Positions 8,804-18,742 of a stretch of DNA of 64,000 nucleotides are shown piece after piece. Source of the stretch: Actinobacillus suis ATCC 33415 (GTDB lineage: Bacteria; Pseudomonadota; Gammaproteobacteria; Enterobacterales; Pasteurellaceae). The stretch lies in assembly GCF_000739435.1 (NCBI RefSeq), contig NZ_CP009159.1, positions 1,302,001-1,366,000 of the forward strand. Direction: 5' to 3'. Position numbers and translations under genes: made by a program. Every line of letters starts with the position of its first letter. Position 1 is the first letter of the stretch. The notes beneath the pieces are model-generated. The model was given only the letters and a program-made list of their open reading frames with translations. It made no database searches and was not told where the DNA came from.

Positions 8804-10733
8804 ATTCTGTTCCTAATAAATGTGGCTCATCAGCTGGAAATTCTAAAATAATTACCGCACTTTTATGTAAGCTTGAAGCAATATAAAGATTGCCATTAAA
8901 TTGCTGCATAATGCGCTGACAAATCGTTAAACCTAGACCTAGACCGACTTCTTTGTTGCTATAGAAAGGTTGTAATAATTTATCCGCACTTTCAAGCGGC
9001 CAGCCCTCACCGTTATCTTCAATACGCGCATAAATTTTATGTTGCTGTGCATAAAGTTGAATCTGAATATGCGCTTGTGTTTTGCAGGCTTCCAGAGCAT
9101 TACTCAATAAATTAACAAAAATCTGCTCTAATAAAATAGCATTACCTTTCACAACATTTTCACCTTCAATGGAGAGCTGTGCCTGCATGGGTTGATGACG
9201 TAACGCTAATAACTCCCATGCTGTATTAATCGCTTGTGTGAGTGAAACCGGTTGTAAAGGATCTTGCAATGTATGGCGTTTAGTAAATTGGCGTAATCCT
9301 TTCACTATATGTGCAGTTCGTTCTACCAGTTTATTGATATTCTCGGCATAGGTTTCTGCTTGTGATAGATTTCCTGTTTGTAAGCTTTTCTTTAAACTGA
9401 ATAAATAAATAGCTATCGCATTCAAAGGCTGATTAATTTCATGAGCCAAGCTGGTCATCGTTTGTCCAACTACCGCCACTTTGGCTGTTTGAATCAACTC
9501 ATTTTGTGTATCTCGAAGATCTTGTTCGATGATACGTCGTTCTTTAATCATATCCGTATGATGTTTCAATAATCGATTAATTTCCGCAATTTCATCATTA
9601 CCGAAAACTTGAATTGGCAATTCTTCTTTACCTTTATTGAGCAATTTCACTGACTCGATCAAATTTTCAAATCGCTTAGTCAAATGTCCTTGTAAATAGA
9701 AACGATTGAAAGCCCAAATAAAAATCAATGAGATAAGTAGAGTTGCCACAATAATGAAGCCACTAACTTTTGTTTGCTGCTTCATATTCTGGTTAAGAGC
9801 GGTCAAATTTTCATTGGTTTTAAATAGAATACCTTCTGTAATATTTCGCGTAGAACGCAAAATATTCGCTTTTTGCTGGCTAATCTCTGTTGCTGTCTGT
9901 TGAAATTGATGAATATTGGCGACCAATTCATCTAGATCTTGATGAGGAGCAATCATATTCGCTAACATTTCCACCATTTGTTGCAAAGTGGCAATACTTG
10001 CGTTGTCAGTTTGTAATGGTTCACTATGTTGTAAACTTACAACCAGTTCTTTCAAGGTTTGATATTTCAATAGAATGTCTTGCTGATCGAGTGCATATAA
10101 AAATTGAGCGATCTCTGTTTTAATATTATCTTCCGTATTCTTTAGCTGCGCGATAGCTTGTAATTCATTTTGCAAATTAAAGATGTCTGAACTGGAGTGA
10201 GAGCTAGAAACGGGTTGTTTCGCTAAATTAATTTGCTGCCAATTTAATTCCTGCCCTAACGCGACGATTTCATTATTAAAATCATCATGCAACCATTGCA
10301 ATTTCGTCACGAGTTCTTGCTTTTTTTGTTCAATATGAAAACTTTGGTTTAAATGCGAATAAATCTTTACAATTAGCGCCTTTAAATCTGCAATATTACC
10401 TAAAATCACGCCCTCATCATGAGTATCATCAGACAGCATCAAAGCATCCTGTTCTATTTGCTCTAATTGTCCATTTAACTGTTTGAACATTGTTTGACGA
10501 TTCATATTATTTTTTACCGCAGCAAAGCGATCTAACTCATTCACAAAAGCGGCAACATTATCTTCCAATTTCAGCGCAAGATGCGTTTTTGGAAAATAAT
10601 CGTCTAAAATATAATTCACTTGTTTATGTTGCTGATACCAAGAAAAAAGGCTCACTATGCCTAAAACCACACTTAACATCAAACTCATCGCAAAAGCATG
10701 TTTTAGCACCTGTGTAATACTTGTTTTTTTCAT
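8793..10733 (-). CDS. pgtB: Phosphoglycerate transport sensor histidine kinase PgtB
   Basis: Membrane sensor kinase of the pgt regulatory system. The 646-residue protein has an N-terminal membrane helix (about 11-32), a long coiled-coil-rich periplasmic region, and a second membrane helix near 325-343. A HAMP-like linker and the kinase core follow: H-box LAHEINQP with H431, N-box NLLSNALEA, G1 DNGEGW and G2 GLGLGLTI. It sits 28 bases downstream of pgtC and overlaps pgtA, giving a pgtCBA operon on the minus strand. In Salmonella PgtB acts with the periplasmic PgtC to sense phosphoglycerates or PEP. One Hin-type uptake core lies near its 3' end (8854-8862) and a one-mismatch version near 8985. 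Confidence 0.85.
   Translation of the reverse strand: MKKTSITQVLKHAFAMSLMLSVVLGIVSLFSWYQQHKQVNYILDDYFPKTHLALKLEDNVAAFVNELDRFAAVKNNMNRQTMFKQLNGQLEQIEQDALMLSDDTHDEGVILGNIADLKALIVKIYSHLNQSFHIEQKKQELVTKLQWLHDDFNNEIVALGQELNWQQINLAKQPVSSSHSSSDIFNLQNELQAIAQLKNTEDNIKTEIAQFLYALDQQDILLKYQTLKELVVSLQHSEPLQTDNASIATLQQMVEMLANMIAPHQDLDELVANIHQFQQTATEISQQKANILRSTRNITEGILFKTNENLTALNQNMKQQTKVSGFIIVATLLISLIFIWAFNRFYLQGHLTKRFENLIESVKLLNKGKEELPIQVFGNDEIAEINRLLKHHTDMIKERRIIEQDLRDTQNELIQTAKVAVVGQTMTSLAHEINQPLNAIAIYLFSLKKSLQTGNLSQAETYAENINKLVERTAHIVKGLRQFTKRHTLQDPLQPVSLTQAINTAWELLALRHQPMQAQLSIEGENVVKGNAILLEQIFVNLLSNALEACKTQAHIQIQLYAQQHKIYARIEDNGEGWPLESADKLLQPFYSNKEVGLGLGLTICQRIMQQFNGNLYIASSLHKSAVIILEFPADEPHLLGTEYES
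8854..8862 (-). repeat. Hin-type DNA uptake signal inside pgtB
   Basis: Perfect AAGTGCGGT core on the minus strand, followed by AATTATTTT. Confidence 0.75.
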
Positions 10734-10761
10734 TCTGTTATTCCAATCTAATTCAATTATC

Positions 10762-11994
10762 TTATTGTTCTTCTATTGCAAGTAATACCTTATTAATCTG
10801 TCCTTGGAAAAATTCAGCCCATTTTCTTTCTTGCGCTAAGGCAAAAGTTCTATTGTTTTTAAGCTGTGCTAAAAAGTTTTTGTCATTGGCTTGTGCTTCA
10901 CTCAATGGCATAGCGGTCAACTCAGCACGAAGTGCGGTCAATTTTTTACCTATTTTCTTCTCTTTTTCATTTAGCGCATGCCAAGCTTCTTTGAGTTGTG
11001 CCAAACGAAAGGTAATTGCTACATCAAATAACTTTTTCACCAAATACTCCCTCGCAAGCAGACGATCGTAATCTAACAGAGGTTCATTCAATAACTTTTG
11101 CTGTTCCATATATAGTGAATCCTGAGCGTCTAATGAATTAAGTGGATATTTGGCAAAGTTACGGGCAGCGACCATTTTCTGCCCTCGTTCAGATAATAAA
11201 AAGGCAATAAATGCCATAGCATCTTCTACATGCTCACTACTACGATGAATTGCTACAAACGTGGGAGAAGCAATAGAATGAGGAAAATAGACAAATCCCA
11301 CATCAGAATGTGCGGACTGGTTAAGTGCATAAGTATCAATGCTCATACCGGCTACGGCTAAACCTGCTTTTACTTTATCAGCCACATTAAAACTACGGGA
11401 TGAAATCAAAGAGAAATTACGAGATAACGTCAAAAAGTCAGTCCAGCCTTCATTCCAACCTCGTTGCTGTAGCAACATTTCCAACATAATATGATTTGAC
11501 CCCGAACGTGAAGGCGAACTCATTAACACACTATTAAAATAATCAGGGTGTAATAAGCTATTCCAATCTGTTGGGATAGATAAATTACGTTCCTTAAGTA
11601 ACTTTTTATTGTAAAAAATACCATAACCAGAGAATGCTACAGCGGTAGTTGTTTGTCTCAATTGAAGCGGCACCCATTTGTCATGCTGCTGTAAATGATC
11701 TGGTAGAGAAAGTAGTACCTGTTGCTGTTGCAGCTGTTGAAATAAAAATGGCGATGAACTCAACACTAAATCTACATTCTCTATATTTGGTTGAGTTAAC
11801 AAACGTTCTAATGAGCTAACTGTACGGTTAATTAAACGGATATGTTGCTCAGGATAAATTTCTTTCCATTCATTTTGAATATAATTCATTGTTTCCGGAG
11901 AGAAAGAAGTTGCGATGACTAAACTTTTTGCCTGAACCTGAAGTGTTAGTAATAGCCCTAATAAACTACCGAAATAGCTGATAAATTTTCTCAT
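10762..11994 (-). CDS. pgtC: Phosphoglycerate transport regulatory periplasmic protein PgtC
   Basis: Periplasmic solute-binding-like protein that, in Salmonella, works with PgtB to relieve repression of pgtP. The 410-residue protein has a signal peptide ending near VQA|KS and a bacterial extracellular binding-protein fold, with the N-terminal strand SLVIATSFSPE and the internal motif SPSRSGSNH. A basic helical C-terminal extension (about 330-400) follows. I chose the ATG at 11992-11994 because GGAT lies at a workable distance; the ATG at 12006 has no ribosome site and sits only a few bases from a perfect CRP palindrome. It contains a Hin-type uptake core at 10930-10938. First gene of the pgtCBA operon, divergent from pgtP. 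Confidence 0.82.
   Translation of the reverse strand: MRKFISYFGSLLGLLLTLQVQAKSLVIATSFSPETMNYIQNEWKEIYPEQHIRLINRTVSSLERLLTQPNIENVDLVLSSSPFLFQQLQQQQVLLSLPDHLQQHDKWVPLQLRQTTTAVAFSGYGIFYNKKLLKERNLSIPTDWNSLLHPDYFNSVLMSSPSRSGSNHIMLEMLLQQRGWNEGWTDFLTLSRNFSLISSRSFNVADKVKAGLAVAGMSIDTYALNQSAHSDVGFVYFPHSIASPTFVAIHRSSEHVEDAMAFIAFLLSERGQKMVAARNFAKYPLNSLDAQDSLYMEQQKLLNEPLLDYDRLLAREYLVKKLFDVAITFRLAQLKEAWHALNEKEKKIGKKLTALRAELTAMPLSEAQANDKNFLAQLKNNRTFALAQERKWAEFFQGQINKVLLAIEEQ
10930..10938 (+). repeat. Hin-type DNA uptake signal inside pgtC
   Basis: Perfect AAGTGCGGT followed by CAATTTTTT, the extended Haemophilus-type form. Confidence 0.78.
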
Positions 11995-12010
11995 TGTTAC
12001 ATCCATTTTT

Positions 12011-12026
12011 GTGATTTAGATCACAA
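12011..12026. promoter_or_regulatory. CRP operator upstream of pgtC
   Basis: TGTGATTTAGATCACA matches the CRP consensus TGTGA-N6-TCACA at all ten conserved positions. It lies 17-32 bases upstream of the chosen pgtC start and about 250 bases from pgtP. This position suits either repression of pgtC from within its leader or long-range control of divergent pgtP. Confidence 0.75.
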
Positions 12027-12132
12027 AATTAAAAAATTTTTTTCATTCACATTTTGCCAAATAGGCAAGTTTTATCTCAATTTTCGGCCATCATATCCAC
12101 ATACAATTAACCAATGATGTTTTGAGTTAATC

Positions 12133-12176
12133 TTGACACATAAACTTTATTAAAAATGTCAATTTTGACTTAAATT
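12133..12176. promoter_or_regulatory. Inverted-repeat cluster in the pgtC-pgtP intergenic region
   Basis: TTGACA (12133) and TGTCAA (12157) form an inverted repeat, and the second overlaps a near-palindrome GTCAATTTTGAC. These are reasonable candidate PgtA binding sites for pgtP. The TTGACA lacks a good -10 partner at 17 bases. The identification is inferred from position alone. Confidence 0.35.
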
Positions 12177-12276
12177 TCAATGTATTGCCTTTTGCTTTAG
12201 ACATATTAGCATAGTGCCAAATTTCTTTAACTAGAAATAAAAATTCCTTATTTTTTATTCTTACAGGTATTACATT

Positions 12277-13632
12277 ATGATTTCATTCTTAGCCTCAAAA
12301 CCTGGTAAACCCGTACCAGAAGCAGAACAATTAGAGCGTTATAACCGTTTAAGATGGCATGCACTTTTTGGCATATTTATTGGCTATGCTGCATACTATA
12401 TTTTGCGTAATAACTTCTTACTTTCTTCGCCTGAACTTATCAGCGAGTTTGGTTTCACTAAAAAAGATATTGGTTTTATTTCCGGAACAATGTTAGTTGT
12501 ATATGGCTTAAGTAAAGGCTTTATGTCTGCTTTTGCCGATAAATCCAACCCAAAACATTTTATGATTTTCGGCTTAATGATGTCTGCAGCGGTTAACCTT
12601 ATGATGGGCTTTAGCGCATCATTCTGGGCATTCTTATTCCTTTGTATTCTAAATGGTATCTTCCAAGGTATGGGCGCAGGCCCCGCTTATGTGGTGTTAG
12701 CAAGCTGGTTCCCACGTAAATCTCGTGGTGTGACAACAGCGATGTTTAACATTTCACACAACGTAGGTGGTGGTTTAGTGGCACCAATCGCAGGCGCAAG
12801 TATCGCATGGCTTGGCACTGAACATTGGCAAGCCGCGCACTTTACTGTTCCAATGGTGTTAGCAACTATTATTGCAATTATTGTGTATATTTTCGGTAAA
12901 GGACGTACTTATAATGAAGGTTTACCACCAACAAGCAAAATCTTAGGTACAGAACAAGAAGAACTTGTGGTGACAAAAGATGAAAATGTGAACTTAACTA
13001 CATGGGAAATCTTCCGTGATTATATTGTAAAAGATATCAATGTTTGGTTCGTATCATTTATCGATGTGTTCACTTATATGATCCGTTTCGGCGTATTAAC
13101 TTGGTTACCTCTTTACTTATTAGAAACCAAAGGTTTCTCAAAAGGCCAAATGGCAACCGCATTCGCTATCTTTGAATGGGCTGCAATCCCTTCAACCTTA
13201 TTAGCAGGCTGGTTAACCGATACCTATTTCAAAGGCCGCCGTATGCCACTTGCGATCATCACATTAATTGGTGTAGGCGCAGCAATGTTTGCTTACTGGG
13301 GTGGACAAGATTTATTAACGGTAACCATTGGTGCAGGTATCATTGGTTGTTTGATCTATGTACCAATGTTCTTATCATCATTACAAACTATTGAATTAGT
13401 ACCATCATTTGCCGCAGGTTCTGCAACAGGGTTACGTGGTTTACTCAGCTATATTTTAGGGAGTTTCTCAGGTACTGCATTATTCGGAATCTTAGCTGAA
13501 CGCTTTGGTTGGGATGCAGGTTTTTACCTCTTATTATTCGCAGTATGTGGTTGTATTTTCTGCTGTTATATGACCCACTTAGGTGTATTACGTTTAGAAA
13601 AGAAAAAATTAGCGCAAGCAGCAAATCATTAA
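12277..13632 (+). CDS. pgtP: Phosphoglycerate/PEP transporter PgtP
   Basis: Organophosphate:phosphate antiporter of the major facilitator superfamily, which in Salmonella imports phosphoenolpyruvate and 2- and 3-phosphoglycerate. The 451-residue protein shows about 12 membrane segments. Stretches I recall from Salmonella PgtP rather than GlpT or UhpT include YYILRNNF, the FQGMGAGP loop, NISHNVGGG, FEWAAIPSTLLAGW, FKGRRMPLA and the late VPSFAAGSATGLRG. It is divergent from pgtCBA, which is the known arrangement of the system. It ends in a Hin-type uptake-signal terminator. Expected control is by PgtA and possibly CRP. The identification is strong because the whole four-gene set is present. Confidence 0.9.
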   Translation: MISFLASKPGKPVPEAEQLERYNRLRWHALFGIFIGYAAYYILRNNFLLSSPELISEFGFTKKDIGFISGTMLVVYGLSKGFMSAFADKSNPKHFMIFGLMMSAAVNLMMGFSASFWAFLFLCILNGIFQGMGAGPAYVVLASWFPRKSRGVTTAMFNISHNVGGGLVAPIAGASIAWLGTEHWQAAHFTVPMVLATIIAIIVYIFGKGRTYNEGLPPTSKILGTEQEELVVTKDENVNLTTWEIFRDYIVKDINVWFVSFIDVFTYMIRFGVLTWLPLYLLETKGFSKGQMATAFAIFEWAAIPSTLLAGWLTDTYFKGRRMPLAIITLIGVGAAMFAYWGGQDLLTVTIGAGIIGCLIYVPMFLSSLQTIELVPSFAAGSATGLRGLLSYILGSFSGTALFGILAERFGWDAGFYLLLFAVCGCIFCCYMTHLGVLRLEKKKLAQAANH

Positions 13633-13640
13633 TATCAAGT

Positions 13641-13671
13641 AAAAGTGCGGTAAAATTTACCGCACTTTTTT
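13641..13671 (+). terminator. Hin-type uptake-signal pair forming the pgtP terminator
   Basis: AAAAGTGCGGTAAA pairs with TTTACCGCACTTTT and is followed by a T run. Both arms contain the Hin-type core AAGTGCGGT. This is the right-hand boundary marker of the imported pgt block. Confidence 0.87.
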
Positions 13672-13860
13672 GTTTATTAAAAAGCTGATAAATCTCCTCA
13701 TCTTTATACTCTAAATAGAGTATAGATTGAATAAAGTGTTGCCAATGTACAACCATCAATTATTCATTTACGGCACAATTGCGAAAATTTTGCAAAAAAT
13801 TAACCGCTTATTTGTGTTAAAATCCCTTCAATTTTTTCTTATCTGAATTTAAATATCGTA

Positions 13861-16800
13861 ATGACTCAACAACGTTTCGTTCATCTTAAAGTCCATAGTG
13901 ATTTCTCTATGATTAACGGTTTGGCTAAAGTAAAACCGTTAGTCAAAACAGCCGTTGCCAATAATATGGTGGCAATGGCACTAACCGATTTCAGCAACTT
14001 TTGCGGATTGGTAAAATTTTATGGCGAAGCGTTAGGTTCCGGGTTAAAACCGATTATCGGTGCGGATATTTTCGTGCGTCCCGAACCGGACAGCGAAGAT
14101 TTCTTTGAGCTGACGTTACTGGCAAAAAACAACACCGGTTATCACAATATTACTCTTTTACTTTCAAAAGCTTATCAACAAGGTTATGTTGAATTTCCGT
14201 TAGTCGAAAAAGCGTGGCTTGCCGAGTTAAATGAGGGCATCATTGTGCTTTCCGGCGGACGAAACGGCGATGTTGGAAAAGCTCTACTCAAAGAAAATGA
14301 AGCGGAAGCAGACGAATTAGTTAGCTTTTATCAGCAATATTTCCCAAATCATTACTATCTCGCGCTCTGTCGTACTGGCCGTACGGATGAAGAACGCTAT
14401 ATTCAGCAAGCGGTGCCTTTTTCACAAAAACACCAATTACCGTTAGTTGCGGTAAATGATGTAGTGTTCTTGAAAGAAGACGATTTTGATGCGCACGAAA
14501 TTCGTGTAGCAATCCACGACAGCTACACCTTAGATGATCCAAAGCGTCCGAAAAAATATTCACCGCAACAATATTTCCGTAGCGAACAAGAAATGTGTGC
14601 CTTGTTTGCCGATTTACCGCAAGCGGTCGAAAATACGGTACAAATTGCAATGCGATGCAATGTAACCGTACGTTTAGGCGAATATTTCTTACCGAATTTC
14701 CCAACCGGCGATCTTTCTACCGAAGATTTTTTAGTGAAAAAATCACGTGAAGGTTTGGAAGAACGTTTGGAATTTCTATTCCCAGATCCGGAAGAACGCA
14801 AAAACAAGCGGTCTGTTTATGATGAACGTTTGCAAGTCGAGCTGGATGTAATTAACCAAATGGGCTTCCCCGGCTACTTCCTAATCGTAATGGAATTTAT
14901 TCAGTGGTCGAAAGATAACGATATTCCGGTTGGCCCAGGGCGTGGTTCCGGTGCGGGTTCTTTAGTGGCGTATGCGTTAAAAATTACCGATTTAGACCCG
15001 CTTGCCTTCGACTTACTCTTTGAGCGTTTCCTAAATCCGGAACGTGTTTCAATGCCCGATTTCGACGTCGATTTCTGTATGGACGGACGAGATCGTGTGA
15101 TTGAACACGTTGCCGACACTTACGGTCGCCAAGCGGTTTCACAGATCATTACCTTCGGTACGATGGCGGCAAAAGCGGTAATCCGAGATGTAGGTCGTGT
15201 GCTTGGTCATCCGTATAATTTTGTCGATCGAATCTCAAAGCTGATTCCGCCCGATCCGGGTATGACCTTGGCTAAAGCCTTTGATGCCGAGCCGAAACTG
15301 CCGGAACTTTACGAAGCCGATGAAGAAGTGAAAGACTTGATTGATATGGCACGTAAATTGGAAGGCGTAACCCGAAATGCCGGCAAACACGCCGGTGGTG
15401 TGGTAATCGCCCCAACCGCTATTACCGATTTCTCACCGCTTTATTGCGATTCGGAAGGACTTCATCCGGTGACTCACTTCGATAAAAACGATGTGGAATA
15501 TGCCGGTTTAGTAAAATTTGACTTCTTAGGCTTACGGACACTCACCATTATTAAATGGGCATTGGAGATGATCAATCAACGCTTAGCCCGAGAAGGCAAA
15601 GAGCCGGTACGTATCGAAAGTATTCCGTTAGATGATAAGAAATCCTTTGATCTGTTACTCGCATCGAAAACAACGGCGGTATTCCAGCTAGAGTCACGCG
15701 GGATGAAAGATTTGATTTCACGTCTGAAGCCCGACTGTTTTGAAGATATTATCGCATTAGTGGCATTATTCCGCCCCGGTCCGCTTGAATCCGGCATGGT
15801 ACAAAACTTTATCGACCGTAAACATGGTCACGAAGAAGTTTCTTACCCTGATGCACAATATCAACACGAATCGCTTAAACCGATTTTAGAACCGACCTAT
15901 GGTGTTATTGTTTACCAAGAACAGGTAATGCAAATCGCACAGGTGCTTGCCGGTTATACCCTAGGTGGTGCGGACTTATTACGCCGTGCAATGGGTAAGA
16001 AAAAACCGGAGGAAATGGCGGCACAGCGTGAAATCTTCGAAAAAGGGGCAATCAAACAAGGTATTGATGGCGATCTTGCGATGAAAATCTTTGACTTGGT
16101 GGAAAAATTCGCCGGTTATGGTTTTAACAAATCGCACTCTGCCGCTTATGCGTTGGTTTCTTACCAAACATTATGGCTGAAAGCACACTACCCTGCCGAA
16201 TTTATGGCAGCGGTAATGACTTCGGAGATGGATAATACCGACAAAATCGTTGGCTTTTATGACGAATGTATCAATATGGGATTAACCGTTGTTCCGCCTG
16301 ATGTAAACAGTGGTAAACACCGTTTTTCAGTGAATGAAAAAGGCGAAATCGTGTACGGTTTAGGTGCAATTAAAGGTGTGGGAGAAGGCCCAGTTGAAGC
16401 AATTTTAGAAGCGCGTGAAAAAGACGGTATCTTCAAAGATTTATTTGATTTGACCGCTCGAGTCGATCTGAAAAAAATCAATCGCCGTACCTTTGAAGGC
16501 TTAATTATGTCAGGCGCTTTCGATAAATTAGGTCCGCATCGTGCTGCATTGATGAAAAATTTAGAAGACGCACTAAAAGCTTCTGACCAACATAGCAAAA
16601 TGGAAGCACTCGGACAAAGTGATATGTTCGGTGTGCTAACTGAAACGCCGGAAGAAGTGCAAAATGCCTATGCGAATACGCCGAAATGGTCGGAACAAAC
16701 CATTTTAGAAGGCGAACGCACCACACTCGGTTTATATTTAAGCGGTCACCCAATCGGACGATTCTTAAAAGAGTTATCGCACTATGCGCCGGTACGTCTA

Positions 16801-17337
16801 AATGAACTACAACCGACACGCCGTGGGCAAGTGGTCACCGTTGCCGGTATTATTATGGGGTCGCGTATCGCCGTAACTAAACGAGGCAGCCGTCTTGGGA
16901 TTGCAACCATTGAAGATCGTTCCGGTAAATTAGATATGACACTATTCTCAGAAGCTCTCGAAACTTACGGCCATCTTTTAGAGAAAGATCGTATTGTGAT
17001 CGCAACCGGTTCGGTACAATTTGATGATTTTAGCGGCGGGTTAAAAATGTCAGTACGAGAAATCGCCACTTTAGATGAAGCTCGCAGTCGCTATGCGAAA
17101 AGCCTTGCTTTAGCGATTAGTCAAGAACAGCTTACTCCGCAATTTGTAAAAGAATTACGAGAAATCATTGAACCGAATAAGGAAGGGACGTTACCGCTAC
17201 ATTTCTACTACCAAAGCCCTGAAGGCAGAGCCTTATTGCGAAGCGGCGTAGAATGGCGAGTAACCCCGAAAGATGAAATGCTCGACCAACTCAAAACCTT
17301 ACTTGGCGAAAATGCCGTAGAACTGGAGTTCGAGTAA
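13861..17337 (+). CDS. dnaE: DNA polymerase III alpha subunit DnaE
   Basis: Catalytic subunit of the replicative polymerase. The 1158-residue protein (E. coli 1160) begins with the PHP domain ([18 protein letters not shown]). The palm carries the catalytic aspartates D400 and D402 in PDFDVDF, with D554 in KFDFLGL. An OB-fold lies near 995-1070 ([12 protein letters not shown]), and the internal clamp-binding motif QSDMFGVL sits around residue 920, as in E. coli. The ATG start has no strong ribosome site but matches the family start. A degenerate Apl-type uptake signal lies upstream near 13775-13810, so this gene is back in native sequence to the right of the pgt block. Confidence 0.97.
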   Translation: MTQQRFVHLKVHSDFSMINGLAKVKPLVKTAVANNMVAMALTDFSNFCGLVKFYGEALGSGLKPIIGADIFVRPEPDSEDFFELTLLAKNNTGYHNITLLLSKAYQQGYVEFPLVEKAWLAELNEGIIVLSGGRNGDVGKALLKENEAEADELVSFYQQYFPNHYYLALCRTGRTDEERYIQQAVPFSQKHQLPLVAVNDVVFLKEDDFDAHEIRVAIHDSYTLDDPKRPKKYSPQQYFRSEQEMCALFADLPQAVENTVQIAMRCNVTVRLGEYFLPNFPTGDLSTEDFLVKKSREGLEERLEFLFPDPEERKNKRSVYDERLQVELDVINQMGFPGYFLIVMEFIQWSKDNDIPVGPGRGSGAGSLVAYALKITDLDPLAFDLLFERFLNPERVSMPDFDVDFCMDGRDRVIEHVADTYGRQAVSQIITFGTMAAKAVIRDVGRVLGHPYNFVDRISKLIPPDPGMTLAKAFDAEPKLPELYEADEEVKDLIDMARKLEGVTRNAGKHAGGVVIAPTAITDFSPLYCDSEGLHPVTHFDKNDVEYAGLVKFDFLGLRTLTIIKWALEMINQRLAREGKEPVRIESIPLDDKKSFDLLLASKTTAVFQLESRGMKDLISRLKPDCFEDIIALVALFRPGPLESGMVQNFIDRKHGHEEVSYPDAQYQHESLKPILEPTYGVIVYQEQVMQIAQVLAGYTLGGADLLRRAMGKKKPEEMAAQREIFEKGAIKQGIDGDLAMKIFDLVEKFAGYGFNKSHSAAYALVSYQTLWLKAHYPAEFMAAVMTSEMDNTDKIVGFYDECINMGLTVVPPDVNSGKHRFSVNEKGEIVYGLGAIKGVGEGPVEAILEAREKDGIFKDLFDLTARVDLKKINRRTFEGLIMSGAFDKLGPHRAALMKNLEDALKASDQHSKMEALGQSDMFGVLTETPEEVQNAYANTPKWSEQTILEGERTTLGLYLSGHPIGRFLKELSHYAPVRLNELQPTRRGQVVTVAGIIMGSRIAVTKRGSRLGIATIEDRSGKLDMTLFSEALETYGHLLEKDRIVIATGSVQFDDFSGGLKMSVREIATLDEARSRYAKSLALAISQEQLTPQFVKELREIIEPNKEGTLPLHFYYQSPEGRALLRSGVEWRVTPKDEMLDQLKTLLGENAVELEFE

Positions 17338-17356
17338 CAAAGGCATAGTAGACAAA

Positions 17357-17403
17357 ACAAGCGGTTGAATTTGCAGATTTTTTTGCAAATTTGACCGCTT
17401 GTT
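17357..17403. terminator. Apl-type uptake-signal pair between dnaE and purT
   Basis: AACAAGCGGTTGAATTTGCA and its near reverse complement flank a T-rich loop. It can end both convergent transcripts. Confidence 0.8.
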
Positions 17404-17447
17404 ATTTGGTGAAATGGAAAAATATGTAACTTTTGTCTATTAAACCA

Positions 17448-18629
17448 TTAAAGCTGTACCGCTAATTTTGCATAGGCTCGTTCGGCTTTTGCCAAGGCTT
17501 TTTCGGTATTCTCGTCACGGGCCAAGATGACTCCTAAACGACGGTGACCGTTAACCTCACCTTTACCAAATAAACGAATATTGGTGCCGATTTCTTCTAA
17601 CACTTTATCAAGATTACCGAATCTCACATTATTTGATTTGCCTTCAACTACAATCGCCTTGGAAGCTGCCGGGCTAATTTGATAAATTTCCGGAATCGGT
17701 AAACCTAAAATCGCACGAGCGTGTAAGGCAAACTGGGACAGCTCTTGCGAAGCCATGGTGACCATTCCCGTATCATGCGGGCGAGGCGAAACTTCATTAA
17801 AGATAATTTCATCACCACAAACAAACAATTCCACACCAAAAATACCGCGTCCGCCTAATGCCGTTGTAATTCGCTCTGCGGTTTCTTGCGCACGTTTTAA
17901 TGCAAGTTCAGACATTGCTTGCGGCTGCCAAGATTCACGATAGTCGCCATCTTCTTGGCGATGTCCGATTGGTGCTAAGAAAGATGTACCATTTACATGA
18001 CGCACGGTTAATTGCGTGATTTCATAATCGAATTTGATAAACCCTTCTACGATCACTCGTCCGCTGCCAGCACGTCCGCCTTCTTGCGAGTAATCCCATG
18101 CTTGTTGAATTTGATCCTCAGATTTAATCACTGATTGTCCGTGACCGGATGATGACATAATCGGTTTAACTACACATGGAAGACCAATTTCAGCTACGGC
18201 TTTCTGAAAATCATCAAAGTTATCAACGAAGAAATAAGGTGATGTTTTTAAGCCAAGTTCTTCCGCTGCTAAACGGCGAATACCTTCACGGTTCATTGTT
18301 AATTGGGTTGCCTTTGCAGTCGGCACCACATTGTAGCCTTCTTGCTCTAACTCTACCAACGTTGCTGTCGCAATCGCTTCAACTTCCGGCACGATAAAAT
18401 CCGGTTTCTCTTGTTCCACTAATGCACGTAACGCTGCGCCATCTAACATGGAGATTGTATAAGAACGATGTGCTACTTGTTGTGCCGGCGCATTTTCATA
18501 GCGATCCACCGCAATCACTTCTACTCCTAAGCGTTGTAGTTCAATTACAACTTCTTTACCTAACTCACCTGAGCCAAGCATCATCACTTTCGTAGCATTC
18601 GGTCTTAATGGCGTGCCAATTGTGGTCAT
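17448..18629 (-). CDS. purT: Formate-dependent phosphoribosylglycinamide formyltransferase PurT
   Basis: ATP-grasp enzyme that makes formylglycinamide ribonucleotide from GAR, formate and ATP in purine synthesis. The 393-residue protein has the N-terminal [11 protein letters not shown] nucleotide-fold motif, the ATP-grasp region with [14 protein letters not shown], and the catalytic [15 protein letters not shown] near-perfect PurR operator lies immediately upstream beside a TATAAT, so purine repression is expected. It ends at an uptake-signal terminator shared with dnaE. Confidence 0.95.
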   Translation of the reverse strand: MTTIGTPLRPNATKVMMLGSGELGKEVVIELQRLGVEVIAVDRYENAPAQQVAHRSYTISMLDGAALRALVEQEKPDFIVPEVEAIATATLVELEQEGYNVVPTAKATQLTMNREGIRRLAAEELGLKTSPYFFVDNFDDFQKAVAEIGLPCVVKPIMSSSGHGQSVIKSEDQIQQAWDYSQEGGRAGSGRVIVEGFIKFDYEITQLTVRHVNGTSFLAPIGHRQEDGDYRESWQPQAMSELALKRAQETAERITTALGGRGIFGVELFVCGDEIIFNEVSPRPHDTGMVTMASQELSQFALHARAILGLPIPEIYQISPAASKAIVVEGKSNNVRFGNLDKVLEEIGTNIRLFGKGEVNGHRRLGVILARDENTEKALAKAERAYAKLAVQL

Positions 18630-18649
18630 TTTTGATCCTCTTTAATTTA

Positions 18650-18673
18650 AAGCAAACGTTTGCGTGAATTATA
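18650..18673 (-). promoter_or_regulatory. PurR operator and -10 box of purT
   Basis: AAGCAAACGTTTGCGT (18650-18665) matches the PurR consensus ACGCAAACGTTTGCGT except at the first positions. A minus-strand TATAAT occupies 18668-18673, so the operator covers the likely transcription start. Confidence 0.8.
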
Positions 18674-18679
18674 TAATAA

Positions 18680-18723
18680 AAGCGGTAAGATTTTGTAAAA
18701 AATTTGCTAAATCTTACCGCTTG
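18680..18723 (-). terminator. plsB terminator made of uptake-signal-like arms
   Basis: AAGCGGTAAGATTT and AAATCTTACCGCTT pair around an AT-rich loop just downstream of plsB on the minus strand. Confidence 0.75.
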
Positions 18724-18742
18724 TTAAGTACTAGTCGAGTGA

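Noticed and set aside
13445..13759. 104-codon minus-strand reading frame over the end of pgtP
   Set aside because: It lies antisense to the clear pgtP coding sequence and runs through the uptake-signal terminator; its protein has no recognisable features.
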